Source: CAMPJU01 sp036675265 (lineage in GTDB: Bacteria; Pseudomonadota; Gammaproteobacteria; Xanthomonadales; Xanthomonadaceae). From it: 54,004 nt of DNA. The position numbers and the translations under genes are program-made. Below, piece by piece: positions 6,897 to 15,810 of this stretch; the stretch's first letter is position 1; each line of letters opens with the position of its first letter. The notes under the pieces are model-generated. The model was given only the letters and a program-made list of their open reading frames with translations, was not told the origin of the DNA and did no database searches. Where the stretch lies: contig JAKFFJ010000029.1 in the NCBI GenBank assembly GCA_036675265.1, positions 1-54,004 of the forward strand. Direction: 5' to 3'.

Positions 6897-8975
6897 ATGA
6901 ATCCCGCCTGGCTGGACAGCATCGTCGCCTGGATCGGCGCGCATCCCCTCGCGGCGGGCTTGCTGATCTTCCTGGTCGCGTTCTGCGATGCGCTGGTCGT
7001 CGTGGGGATCGTCGTGCCGGCGCTGCCGCTGCTGTTCGCGGTGGGCGCACTGGTCGGCCTGGGCCATATCGACGGGACGTACGCCGTGGCGTGCGCGGCG
7101 CTGGGCGCGCTCGCCGGCGACGGCCTCAGCTACTGGGTCGGCAAGCGATGGGGCCCGCACATGCGGGACCAGTGGCCGTTCAGCCGTTTTCCGCAGCTGA
7201 TCCTCCGGGGCGAGCAACTTTTCCGCCGGCACGGGACGAAGGCGATCCTGATCGCGCGTTTCGTGGGCGCGGTGCGCCCGTTCGTTCCTGCGATCGCGGG
7301 CACCCTGCGCATGCCGCTCAAGCGCTACGTGCCGGTGAGTGCCTTCGCGGCATTGACGTGGGCCGTCGTCCACCTCGGGCCCGGATGGATCTTCGGCACG
7401 TCATACGACGCCGTGGCCGCGGTCGCCGACCGGCTCGCGCTGGTGCTGGTCGCGATGCTCGGGGTCGTCGCGCTGGTCTGGGCCGTGATCGTGTACAGCT
7501 GGCGCTGGTTCGACGGGCACGCCAACGCATGGCTGGCGCAGCTGCTCGCGTGGACGCGGGCACACCCGGTGCTGGGCCGGTACGCCGCCGCACTGGTCGA
7601 CCCGAACCGGCCGGAGTCCGCGTCGCTCCTGGTGCTCGCCGTCGTGTTGCTCGCCATCGGCTGGGCCTGGTTCGCGTTGCTGTTCGTCGTGGTCGCCGGC
7701 GGCGAGCCGCTCGCGATCGACCTGCGCGTGCAGGAGGCGATGTTCGCGCTGCGCAACCCGCTGGCCGACCGGTTGATGGCCGCGCTCGCGTCGCTGGGCG
7801 ACGTCCAGGTGCTCGGCGCGGCGTCGGCCGCCGCGCTGCTGTGGCTGCTCTGGCGCCGGCGATGGATGGCGGCGGCGCACTGGCTCGCCGCGATCGCGTT
7901 CGGCTTCGTCCTGACCGCGTGGCTGGCGGCGGTGATCGAGCTGCCGCGGCCGGAGACGGCCCTGGCCGGCTTCGGCTTCCCGTCGGTCGCGGTGACCATG
8001 GTGACCATCACCTTCGGGTTCTTCGCGGTGCTGATCGCGCGCGAGCTTCCCGGGCGCGACCGCGTCTGGCCCTGGCTCGTGGCGGGCGTCACCGTGGCAG
8101 CGCTCGGGTTCGCACGGCTGTATTTCGGTGCGCACTGGCTCAGCGACATCGCCGGCGGCGTGTTGCTCGGCATCGTCTGGCTGCTGGTGCTCGGCATGGC
8201 GTACCGCAGCCACGTGACCCGTTCGCTGTGGATGCGGCCGCTGGCGATCGCGTTCTACGGCGCGTTCGTGCTCGCCGCGCTGTGGCACGTGCCCCGCCAG
8301 GTGGATTCGGTGCTCGCGCAGTTCGTGCCACCGCCACCCAAGGCGCTGCTCAACGCGCCCTACTGGCAGGGGGCGGGCTGGTCCGCGCTGCCGGCGCGAC
8401 GCGACGAACCCGACGCCGCGCGAGGGTGGCCGCTGGACGTGCAGGTCGCCGGTCCGCTCGCGCCCGTGCAGGCGCGGCTCGAAGCGCACGGCTGGCGGGC
8501 CCAGTCGCAGGCCGACTGGCCGCGCACGCTGCGGCTGCTGGACGACGACCAGGCGCCCGCGCGCCAGCCGGTGCTGCCCGCGACACTCGGCGGGCACGCG
8601 GAATCGCTGCTGATGCGCCGGACCGGGACGCGGCCGGGCGAGTTGCACGTGTTGCGGTTGTGGCCCGCGCCCGCGCGCATGTCCGACGGCTCGCCGCTGT
8701 GGATCGGCAGCAGCCAGGCCATGCGCTTCGAGCATCCGCTGGAGGCGTTCGGGCTGTGGCGCCCGGTCGCCGATGGCCACGCGGCGGCCCATGCGGCGGT
8801 CGCCGAGGCACTGGGCGGCTTCCACGCGCTCGTCTCGGCGCATCCGGACAGCGGGCTCCCGGTGCTGCGCGTGGATGCGCGCGAACCCGTCATTCCGGCA
8901 AGAGCGCCAGCAGCCGATCCAGGCGCGCGTGCGGACCAGGCGCCTGCAGCAGGGACTGGCGCTGCTCGTCGCTGA
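6897..8975 (+). CDS. DedA / PAP2 phosphatase / LssY-C fusion membrane protein
   Basis: 692 aa. Residues ~1-200 are a DedA/SNARE-associated domain (KAILIARFVGAVRPFVPAIAGT block). Residues ~230-460 are a PAP2-type phosphatase domain with several membrane segments, and ~485-690 are a soluble LssY-C-like domain. In the PAP2 part the third motif is kept (ARLYFGAHWLSD) and an RP is present, but the second motif, normally PSGH, reads FPSVAV, so the usual catalytic His is absent. Such three-part fusions are known in Proteobacteria; a role in envelope lipid turnover or flipping is inferred. The last 86 bp overlap the convergent Lon-domain gene. Confidence 0.87.
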   Translation: MNPAWLDSIVAWIGAHPLAAGLLIFLVAFCDALVVVGIVVPALPLLFAVGALVGLGHIDGTYAVACAALGALAGDGLSYWVGKRWGPHMRDQWPFSRFPQLILRGEQLFRRHGTKAILIARFVGAVRPFVPAIAGTLRMPLKRYVPVSAFAALTWAVVHLGPGWIFGTSYDAVAAVADRLALVLVAMLGVVALVWAVIVYSWRWFDGHANAWLAQLLAWTRAHPVLGRYAAALVDPNRPESASLLVLAVVLLAIGWAWFALLFVVVAGGEPLAIDLRVQEAMFALRNPLADRLMAALASLGDVQVLGAASAAALLWLLWRRRWMAAAHWLAAIAFGFVLTAWLAAVIELPRPETALAGFGFPSVAVTMVTITFGFFAVLIARELPGRDRVWPWLVAGVTVAALGFARLYFGAHWLSDIAGGVLLGIVWLLVLGMAYRSHVTRSLWMRPLAIAFYGAFVLAALWHVPRQVDSVLAQFVPPPPKALLNAPYWQGAGWSALPARRDEPDAARGWPLDVQVAGPLAPVQARLEAHGWRAQSQADWPRTLRLLDDDQAPARQPVLPATLGGHAESLLMRRTGTRPGELHVLRLWPAPARMSDGSPLWIGSSQAMRFEHPLEAFGLWRPVADGHAAAHAAVAEALGGFHALVSAHPDSGLPVLRVDAREPVIPARAPAADPGARADQAPAAGTGAARR

Positions 8976-9465
8976 GCGGCAACAGTTCGGCCAGCCGCCA
9001 GCCCACCCATGCCGCATCGTCGAGCCGCGCCGACGGCGCGCGCGCGTGCTCGCCACCGACCTTGTCCAGGAGGTGCATCAGCAAGGTGCCGAGCAATCCG
9101 TGTTCCGGGCGCAGTTCCTCGTCCGGCTCGGGTGGCAGCCACTGGACCTCGCCCACGGCCAGGCCGTTCCCGCGAACCCGCGTGCGCGACACGGTGAATC
9201 GCCGGGCTCCCCGCACGCTCAGGGCCAGGACCCCGTCGCTCCCGCTGCCGAAGTCCTCGATCAACGCCTCGGTCCCCACCGTCGCCGGCGCGGCCGTCGC
9301 ACCAGGGCCGCTGTCCGCCGGCAGCAGGCACACCCCGAATCCGCGCCCCTCGCGGCTGCATTCGCTCACCAGCTCCAGGTAGCGCGCGTCGAAGATCCGC
9401 AATCGCAGGCTGGCCCCCGGCAGCAGCACTGCCGGCAATGGAAAGAGCAGCAGGTCTTCAGCCAC
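8890..9465 (-). CDS. Lon N-terminal (substrate-binding) domain protein
   Basis: 191 aa that match the stand-alone Lon substrate-binding domain: LLLFPLPAVLLPGASLRLRIFDARYLELV at the start region, with the FGVCLL and RRFTV blocks and a helical C-terminus. There is no AAA+ or protease domain, so it is not a protease itself. The start is GTG at 9465. It lies 33 bp downstream of mpl on the same strand and is probably cotranscribed with it. Its 3' end runs 86 bp into the convergent DedA/PAP2 gene. Confidence 0.85.
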   Translation of the reverse strand: MAEDLLLFPLPAVLLPGASLRLRIFDARYLELVSECSREGRGFGVCLLPADSGPGATAAPATVGTEALIEDFGSGSDGVLALSVRGARRFTVSRTRVRGNGLAVGEVQWLPPEPDEELRPEHGLLGTLLMHLLDKVGGEHARAPSARLDDAAWVGWRLAELLPLSDEQRQSLLQAPGPHARLDRLLALLPE

Positions 9466-9498
9466 GGATTTTCATCGGTGACATCCGTTGCAAGGCCC

Positions 9499-10863
9499 TC
9501 AAGGTTCCCGGAGCGCGGCCAGGAACCGGCGTGGAGCACCGTCGAAGCCACCGTTGGACATGAACACCACGTGGTCGCCCGCGCTTGCCCGTTGCAGCAG
9601 GGTGGCCAGCAGCGCGTCCACGTCCGCCACCGCAATGCCCTCGCCGCGCAGGCCCGCGACGACGCGACCCGCGTCCCACGCGAGTTCCGGCCGGTGCAGG
9701 AACACCACGGCATCGGCGTCCGCCAGGGACGGTGCCAGCGCGTCGGCGTGCGCGCCCAGCCGCATCGAATTGCTGCGCGGCTCCATGGCCACCAGGATCC
9801 GGGCGTCGCCCACCCGCGCACGCAGGCCGGCCAGGGTCGTCGCGATCGCCGTGGGATGGTGGGCGAAGTCGTCGTGGACCGTGATGCCGCGCGCCTCGCC
9901 CAGCCATTCCATGCGCCGCTTGACGCTGCGGAAGCCACCAAGCGCAGGCAGCACGGAGGCAACGTCGACGCCGACCGCATGCACGGCGGCGAGCGCGGCC
10001 AGGGCATTGAGCACGTTGTGGTTGCCAAGCAACGGCCATTGCACGCGCCCGACCACGGCGTCGCGATGCAGGACGTCGAACGTGCTGCCGTCCGCCTCCG
10101 CCAGCCGGGCGCGCCAGTCGTGGCCGTCGCCCAGCCCGAACGTGTCCACCGGCGTCCAGCATCCCATCGCCAGCACCTCGGCCAGCCGCGGGTCTTCGCC
10201 GTTGACGACCAGGCGCCCGTTGCGCGGCACCGTCCGCACCAGGTGGTGGAACTGCCGCTGGATCGCGGCCACGTCCGGGAAGATGTCCGCGTGGTCGAAC
10301 TCCAGGTTGTTGAGGATCGCCACGCGCGGCCGGTAGTGCACGAACTTGCTGCGCTTGTCGAAGAAGGCGGTGTCGTATTCGTCGGCCTCGACCACGAATT
10401 CCCGGCCGCCCCCGAGCCGCGCGGACACGCCGAAATCCTCGGCCACGCCGCCGATCAGGAAGCCCGGTTCGCGCCCCGCCGCCTGCAGCAGGAAGGCGAG
10501 GATGGTGCTGGTGGTGGTCTTGCCGTGCGTGCCTGCCACGGCAATGACCTCCCGGCCGGGCAGCACCTGCTCCGCCAGCCACTGGGCGCCCGACGTGTAG
10601 GGCCGCGCGTCGTCGAGCACCTGCTCGATCGCCGGATTGCCGCGCGACAGTGCATTGCCGATGACGACCGTGTCGCAGCCGGGGGAGATGTTGCCGGGCG
10701 CATAGCCCTGGCGCAGGTCGATCCCGAGCCGCTCCAGCTGGGTCGACATCGGCGGATAGACAGCCTGGTCGCTGCCTTCCACGTCGTGTCCGAGGTCGCG
10801 GGCCAGGGCCGCGACCCCTCCCATGAAGGTGCCCGCGATGCCGAGGATGTGGAGTCTGGTCAT
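9499..10863 (-). CDS. mpl: UDP-N-acetylmuramate:L-Ala-gamma-D-Glu-meso-Dap ligase
   Basis: 454-aa Mur-ligase-family enzyme of peptidoglycan recycling, which attaches recycled tripeptide to UDP-MurNAc. It has the N-terminal ILGIAGTFMGG, the ATP loop GTHGKTTT (111-118), the central EADEYDTAFFDKRSKFV and NNLEFDHADIFPD blocks, and the family C-terminus. The open frame begins 33 bp upstream, but the ATG at 10863 gives the expected N-terminus (MTRLHILGIAG). It is divergent from the protease gene across a 144-bp gap that probably holds both promoters. Confidence 0.94.
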   Translation of the reverse strand: MTRLHILGIAGTFMGGVAALARDLGHDVEGSDQAVYPPMSTQLERLGIDLRQGYAPGNISPGCDTVVIGNALSRGNPAIEQVLDDARPYTSGAQWLAEQVLPGREVIAVAGTHGKTTTSTILAFLLQAAGREPGFLIGGVAEDFGVSARLGGGREFVVEADEYDTAFFDKRSKFVHYRPRVAILNNLEFDHADIFPDVAAIQRQFHHLVRTVPRNGRLVVNGEDPRLAEVLAMGCWTPVDTFGLGDGHDWRARLAEADGSTFDVLHRDAVVGRVQWPLLGNHNVLNALAALAAVHAVGVDVASVLPALGGFRSVKRRMEWLGEARGITVHDDFAHHPTAIATTLAGLRARVGDARILVAMEPRSNSMRLGAHADALAPSLADADAVVFLHRPELAWDAGRVVAGLRGEGIAVADVDALLATLLQRASAGDHVVFMSNGGFDGAPRRFLAALREP

Positions 10864-11007
10864 GCCGCATTGTCGCCCGCTCCACGAAATCTTCACATTC
10901 AGGGAACATTCATTTGCGAGGATCGACGTGCCGCGGCTTTCGGGGGTGACATCGATCCGCGGCCTGCCTAAGCAATTTCGACCTATCCATCATCAGGAGA
11001 AATGCCG

Positions 11008-12192
11008 ATGCACCGCTCCAAGACCTGGGCCAGGCGCGCCCTGTTCGTCCTCTCGCCCCTCGCCATGGCGATGTCCATGGCCGCCACGGCCGCCCCGTCA
11101 GACGACGCGGTGGCGCCCGCAGTACGGGATGCCTTGCAGCGCGACCTCGGCCTCGTCCCGGCGCAGGTGTCGCAATACCTGAAGGCCGAGCGCCTCGCGG
11201 CGCGGGAAGCCAGTGCATTGGCCGCGGCCGAAGGCGGCGACTTCGCGGGCAAGTGGATCGAGCGCTCGGCCGGCGGCGACTTCAAGGTGGTCGTGGCCAC
11301 CACGTCGGCCGACGGGGACGCCCCCGGTGACATCGAGGTCCGCCAGGTGCGCAACACTTTCGCGGCGCTCAACGCAGCGAAGGCGCAGCTCGACGGCGCG
11401 GCCAGCCGCGGCAAGGCACCGGACGGTGTCTACGGCTGGTATGTCGACGTGCAGGACAACAGCGTGACCGTCAACGTTGCGCCGGGCGCGCGGTCCGCCG
11501 CGATCGATTTCGTCGCGTCGAGCGATGCCGATGCCTCCACCGTCCGCTTCGAGACGATGGCATCACAGCCCAGGCCGCTGGAAACGTTCATGGGTGGCAG
11601 CGAGTACCTGTCCAACGACGGCACGAACTACTACTACTGCTCGGTCGGCTTCTCGGTCACCAAGAGCGGCGCCCAGGGCTTCGCGACCGCGGGCCATTGC
11701 GGCTCGGCCGGCGATCGCGCGTTCGTGGCTGTCAACCGGCGCACCGTGCGGCAGATCGGCGCGTTCGCCGCCTCCGCGTTCCCGAACACGGACCGCGCGT
11801 GGGTGCAGGTCGATGCCGCGCACACGCTGTTGCCGGTCGTCGACGGCTACGGCGACGGCGACGTCCCGGTGCACGGCAGCCTCGAAGCCCCGATCGGCGC
11901 GGCGGTGTGCCGCTCCGGCCGCACCACGGGCATGCACTGCGGCATCATCGAGGCCAAGGACGCGACCGTGCAGTACCCCGATGCGACGGTGAACGGCCTC
12001 ACCCAGGTCAAGGTCTGCGCGGAAGGCGGCGACTCGGGCGGCTCGTTCATCACTGGCGCGGGCCAGGCGCAGGGCGTGCTGTCGGGCGGCAACTACAGCT
12101 GCAAGGGCAAGCAGGCCAAGCTGGCGACCAGCTACTTCCAGCCGATCAACCCGCTGCTGCAGGCGTATGGCCTGACCCTGAAGACCCAGTGA
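11008..12192 (+). CDS. secreted alpha-lytic-type S1 serine protease precursor
   Basis: 394-aa pre-pro-protease. A signal peptide (~1-28, ending near AATAAPSDD) is followed by a pro-region to about residue 190, then a chymotrypsin-fold domain starting near GGSEYLSNDG (~196). The triad is His230 (TAGHCG), Asp262 (NTDRAW) and Ser343 (GDSGG). Length and layout fit alpha-lytic protease, whose pro-region acts as a folding catalyst. AGGAGA at 10995-11000 sits 7 nt from the ATG at 11008 but only 1 nt from the ATG at 11002, so 11008 is preferred. It is followed by a strong terminator. Confidence 0.93.
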   Translation: MHRSKTWARRALFVLSPLAMAMSMAATAAPSDDAVAPAVRDALQRDLGLVPAQVSQYLKAERLAAREASALAAAEGGDFAGKWIERSAGGDFKVVVATTSADGDAPGDIEVRQVRNTFAALNAAKAQLDGAASRGKAPDGVYGWYVDVQDNSVTVNVAPGARSAAIDFVASSDADASTVRFETMASQPRPLETFMGGSEYLSNDGTNYYYCSVGFSVTKSGAQGFATAGHCGSAGDRAFVAVNRRTVRQIGAFAASAFPNTDRAWVQVDAAHTLLPVVDGYGDGDVPVHGSLEAPIGAAVCRSGRTTGMHCGIIEAKDATVQYPDATVNGLTQVKVCAEGGDSGGSFITGAGQAQGVLSGGNYSCKGKQAKLATSYFQPINPLLQAYGLTLKTQ

Positions 12193-12215
12193 CCCGCTGA
12201 GCGTCACTGGAACGG

Positions 12216-12246
12216 AAACGCCCCGGCTTGCCGGGGCGTTTTTCTT
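12216..12246 (+). terminator. intrinsic terminator of the protease gene
   Basis: An 11-bp perfect GC-rich stem (AAACGCCCCGG / CCGGGGCGTTT) with a CTTG loop runs into TTTTTCTT. It starts 23 bp after the protease stop. On the other strand it lies just past the adk stop, but the T-run there is short, so it mainly serves the plus strand. Confidence 0.9.
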
Positions 12247-12263
12247 GCAGGTCCCGGAGTGGC

Positions 12264-12842
12264 TCAGCCGACTTCCGGCACCGGCGCGATGACCTCGAGG
12301 ATCCGGTTGAACACCTCGTCCAGCGTGCCAACGCCATCGACCACGGCCAGCTGGCCATGCGTGCGGTAGAACTCGATGACGGGCGCGGTCTGGCTTTCGT
12401 ACACGTCCAGCCGCTTGCGCACCGATTCCGGATTGTCGTCGGCGCGGCCCTCGGCCGCGGCGCGTCCGGCGATGCGGTCCACAAGCAGCTCCGTTGGCAC
12501 CTCCAGCTGCACCGCGTGGTCGAACGGCTGGCGCAGGCGCGCGAGCAGTGCGTCCAGGGCGTCGGCCTGGGCCAGGTTGCGCGGGTAGCCATCGAGGATG
12601 AAGCCGCCTCGCGTGTCGTCGCGCGAGAAGCGCGCCTCCAGCATGCCGAGCAGGATCGCGTCGGACACGAGTTCGCCGCGGGCCATCACTTCCTTCGCTG
12701 CCAGGCCCAGTGCGCTGCCCGCGGCCACTTCGGCGCGCAGCAGGTCGCCGGTGGAGATGTGGGGGACCTGCAGGTGTTCCCTGAGCCGGGCGGCCTGGGT
12801 GCCCTTGCCGGAGCCGGGGGCGCCGAGTAGTACCAGTCGCAT
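12264..12842 (-). CDS. adk: adenylate kinase
   Basis: 192-aa enzyme that interconverts ATP + AMP and 2 ADP. The P-loop GAPGSGKGT is at residues 7-15, with HISTGDLLRAEV for AMP binding and GFILDGYPRNLAQA. The LID region (RIAGRAAAEGRADDNPE) is short and has no Cys4 zinc site. ATG at 12842 gives the standard MRLVLLG start; a GTG two codons upstream is less likely. It is divergent from PPi-phosphofructokinase, 53 bp apart. Confidence 0.96.
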   Translation of the reverse strand: MRLVLLGAPGSGKGTQAARLREHLQVPHISTGDLLRAEVAAGSALGLAAKEVMARGELVSDAILLGMLEARFSRDDTRGGFILDGYPRNLAQADALDALLARLRQPFDHAVQLEVPTELLVDRIAGRAAAEGRADDNPESVRKRLDVYESQTAPVIEFYRTHGQLAVVDGVGTLDEVFNRILEVIAPVPEVG

Positions 12843-12895
12843 GTGCACGGATCCACTGTTTAGACTGCCAGCTTACCGCATCGAGGCCCGGGCCC

Positions 12896-14152
12896 ATGCC
12901 CTCCGGAACCCTGCTGTACGCGCAGTCGGGCGGTGTCACCGCCGTCATCAACGCCACCGCTTCCGCCGTCATCCAGTCCGCGCGCACGCGCAGGGTCAAG
13001 GTCCTGGCCGCGCGCAACGGCATCCTCGGCGCTCTGCGCGAGGAACTCATCGACACCTCCAAGGAACCGGTCGCGAACATCCGCGCGCTGGCCCACACGC
13101 CCGGTGGCGCGTTCGGCTCCTGCCGGGTCAAGCTCAAGTCGCTCGAGGCCGATCGTGCGAAGTACGAACGGCTCATCGAGGTGTTCCGTGCGCATGACGT
13201 GCGCTGGTTCCTCTACAACGGCGGCAACGACTCGGCCGACACCGCGCTGAAGGTGTCGCAGCTGGCGGAGGAGTTCGACTACCCGCTCACCTGCGTCGGC
13301 GTGCCCAAGACGGTCGACAACGACCTGGCGGTGACCGACTGCTGCCCCGGCTTCGGCTCGGCGGCGAAGTACACCGCGGTGTCGGTGCGCGAGGCGGCGC
13401 TCGATGTCGCCGCCATGGCGGACACGTCGACCAAGGTGTTCGTCTACGAGGCGATGGGCCGGCATGCGGGCTGGCTGGCGGCGGCCGGGGGCCTGGCGGG
13501 CAATGGCCCGGAAGACGCGCCCCACATCATCCTGTTCCCGGAGCGCCCGTTCGATGAGGCGGCGTTCCTGCGGCAGGTCAGTCGCGTGGTATCGCGCGTC
13601 GGCTACTGCGTCGTCGTGGCCAGCGAGGGCATCCGCACGGCCGATGGCCGGTTCGTCGCCGATGCCGGCGCCGGCAAGGACGCGTTCGGGCACACCCAGC
13701 TCGGTGGCGTGGCGTCGCACCTCGCCGGCCGGGTCAAGGACGCGCTCGGCTTCAAGGTGCACTGGACGCTGCCCGATTACCTGCAGCGTTCGGCGCGGCA
13801 CGTCGCGTCGAAGACCGACCTGGAACAGGCGATGGCCGTCGGGCGCAAGGCGGTGGAGTACGCGCTGGCCGGGCGCAACGCGGTGATGCCGGTGATCGTG
13901 CGTACGTCCGATGCGCCTTACCGCTGGAAGATCGAGCCCGCGCCGCTGGCGAAGATCGCCAACCACGAAAAGACGATGCCGGCGTCGTTCATCCGGAAAG
14001 ACGGATTCGGGATCACCGCGGCGGCACGCCGGTACCTGGAACCGCTCATCCGCGGGGAAGCCCCGCCTCCATACGGGCGCGACGGGTTACCTGCGTACGT
14101 GCAGCTGCGCAATGCCGCCGTCCGCCGGACGCTCCCGGAGTGGGCCGGCTAG
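12896..14152 (+). CDS. pfp: 6-phosphofructokinase, pyrophosphate-dependent type
   Basis: 418-aa PFK-family enzyme. The phosphoryl-donor region reads YNGGNDSAD (109-113), with Asp112 where ATP enzymes have Gly, and the PKTVDNDL block has Lys138. Both point to PPi rather than ATP as donor, so the glycolytic step would be reversible. YTAVSVREAA, GRHAGWLAAA and TQLGGVASHL blocks are present. The TAG stop shares a CTAG with the TpsB stop on the opposite strand. With hppA and ppa downstream in the window it forms part of a pyrophosphate theme. Confidence 0.92.
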   Translation: MPSGTLLYAQSGGVTAVINATASAVIQSARTRRVKVLAARNGILGALREELIDTSKEPVANIRALAHTPGGAFGSCRVKLKSLEADRAKYERLIEVFRAHDVRWFLYNGGNDSADTALKVSQLAEEFDYPLTCVGVPKTVDNDLAVTDCCPGFGSAAKYTAVSVREAALDVAAMADTSTKVFVYEAMGRHAGWLAAAGGLAGNGPEDAPHIILFPERPFDEAAFLRQVSRVVSRVGYCVVVASEGIRTADGRFVADAGAGKDAFGHTQLGGVASHLAGRVKDALGFKVHWTLPDYLQRSARHVASKTDLEQAMAVGRKAVEYALAGRNAVMPVIVRTSDAPYRWKIEPAPLAKIANHEKTMPASFIRKDGFGITAAARRYLEPLIRGEAPPPYGRDGLPAYVQLRNAAVRRTLPEWAG

Positions 14153-15810
14153 AAACCTTTCGACACCCATGCCCAGGCGCGGATGTCGTCGTCTCCGTCC
14201 ACCGGTCCGGCGTTGCCTCCGATGGGCGCCGCCAGCTGCAGGCTGGCACGCCACTGGGCGGGCCCGGTCCAGTTGAGCCCGATGCCCGCGGACTCCACGC
14301 GGGCCCGGTTGGGACCGGTCGTCCACGGGTCGGCGTTGAACCGCACGTCCCCGGCATCCACGAAGAGCAGTCCCTCAGTGCGCCCCGTGCCGAACCAGGC
14401 CAGGTCATGGCGTAGTTCCACCGTGAGCAGGTGGCCGGATGCGCCCGCGAACTGCCCGGTCGAATAACCGCGGACGCTGTACGGGCCGCCGAGCAGGAAT
14501 TGTTCCGACGCGTCGAGGTTGTCGCTGCTGGCCTGGCCGCTCGCCGCCAGGAGCAGGCGCGTGCGCTGGCCCAGGACCTGCAGGCGTTCCAGCCGTGCAT
14601 TCCACCGGGTGTAATCGCCGGCGGTCCGGGCAGTCGCTGCGTCCACGGCGCCGGCCGCGGCATCGTCGAACGCCAGGTCGCCCTGCGTCACGCTGAGGCT
14701 GCCACGCGTCGTGCCCGACACGTCGCGCCGTTCGCCGTCCACGCCGAGCGTCCAGGCCGTGACATCGCGATCGCCATGCGCCGACGCCGTGTCGATCGCG
14801 TCTCGCAGGCGCTTGCGGTCCGCCTGGAGGCGGACATCGAGGCTGGCGTCGCGACGCAGGACCAGCGGATGCGAGAGCCAGGCACTCGTGACGTTCGCGG
14901 TGCCGTGGGCACGCAGGGCTTCGAGCGAGCCACCCAGCGCGTAGTCCAGCGTCGAATAGGCGGCGCCCAGGCGCGTGCCGTGACCGTTGAGGGTGGCCTG
15001 GTAACCCAGCCGACCGTAGGAGAGGTCGCTGCCACTGGTCATCGCGGCCACGTCCAGCTGGTCGCCGTGCCGCAGGGGATTGGCGACCTGCAGCCAGGCG
15101 CCCAGTCGCACGCGCCCGGTGTAACGGTTGCCCGCGTTGTCCAGGCTGACCTGTCCGGAGACGGCCGGAAGCGGGTCCACCTGCACCGCTAGCGTCGAAG
15201 TACCGACCGTGGTGCCGGGACGCAACGTCGCATGCGCGCGCGCGCCCGGCAGTTCGCCCAGGAGCAGCAGGCTGCGGTCCAGGCTCGCCTGCGTGACCAG
15301 GTCGCCCTGTTCCATGGACGCCACGGTGGCCGTGAGCAGGCTGTCGCGGATGCGGCTCCGGTTGTCGACATGGACGTCATCGAAGCGCGCCTCGACGACC
15401 TGGATCCGCACGACGCCTGCATCCAGTGCCTGCGCCGGAACGATCGCGCGTGCCAGCGGATGGCCGTGGTCCCGGTAGTGGCCCGTGATCCGCTGGGCCA
15501 GGGCGTTCAAGCCTGCAAGCGTCTGCGTGCGGCCTTCGCCATCCGAGACCAACGCGTGCAACGTCGCATCATCGAAGACCGTGTTGCCCTCGATGACGAT
15601 GCGTTGCACGGGGAACGGGGTGGCATCGTCCACGGCGGGCGCCGCGGGCTCGATGCTCACTTCGGGCTGGGCATCGTCGCGTTCCGGCGGCGGAGGCAGT
15701 TGCTGCAGCAGTTCGCCGCTGGTCGGCGGCGCCTGCGCGGGGGCCGTGGACGGGAGCACCGCGGCCAGGGCCGTGGCGAGCAGGGAGGCAGGCAGGCGGA
15801 TGGACGTCAT
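14149..15810 (-). CDS. TpsB outer-membrane transporter (ShlB/FhaC/HecB family)
   Basis: 553 aa. Signal peptide (~1-25), a Pro-rich linker, a POTRA domain (~66-150, PVQRIVIEGNTVFDD), then a long beta-barrel region. The diagnostic VRGY motif (GGPYSVRGYSTG) is near residue 445, and the protein ends in Phe (VSKGF), as many outer-membrane barrels do. It should export the adhesin made by the gene just upstream. Its ATG overlaps the adhesin TGA stop (ATGA at 15807-15810), so the two are translationally coupled. Its own stop shares a CTAG with pfp. Confidence 0.94.
   Translation of the reverse strand: MTSIRLPASLLATALAAVLPSTAPAQAPPTSGELLQQLPPPPERDDAQPEVSIEPAAPAVDDATPFPVQRIVIEGNTVFDDATLHALVSDGEGRTQTLAGLNALAQRITGHYRDHGHPLARAIVPAQALDAGVVRIQVVEARFDDVHVDNRSRIRDSLLTATVASMEQGDLVTQASLDRSLLLLGELPGARAHATLRPGTTVGTSTLAVQVDPLPAVSGQVSLDNAGNRYTGRVRLGAWLQVANPLRHGDQLDVAAMTSGSDLSYGRLGYQATLNGHGTRLGAAYSTLDYALGGSLEALRAHGTANVTSAWLSHPLVLRRDASLDVRLQADRKRLRDAIDTASAHGDRDVTAWTLGVDGERRDVSGTTRGSLSVTQGDLAFDDAAAGAVDAATARTAGDYTRWNARLERLQVLGQRTRLLLAASGQASSDNLDASEQFLLGGPYSVRGYSTGQFAGASGHLLTVELRHDLAWFGTGRTEGLLFVDAGDVRFNADPWTTGPNRARVESAGIGLNWTGPAQWRASLQLAAPIGGNAGPVDGDDDIRAWAWVSKGF

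Noticed and set aside
3632..9382. A 1,916-codon plus-strand open frame
   Set aside because: It overlaps hemL, the channel, the trans-sulfuration enzyme, SDR and DedA/PAP2 genes in another frame, is extremely Arg/Ala/Pro-rich, and shows no domain. It is a GC-driven shadow.
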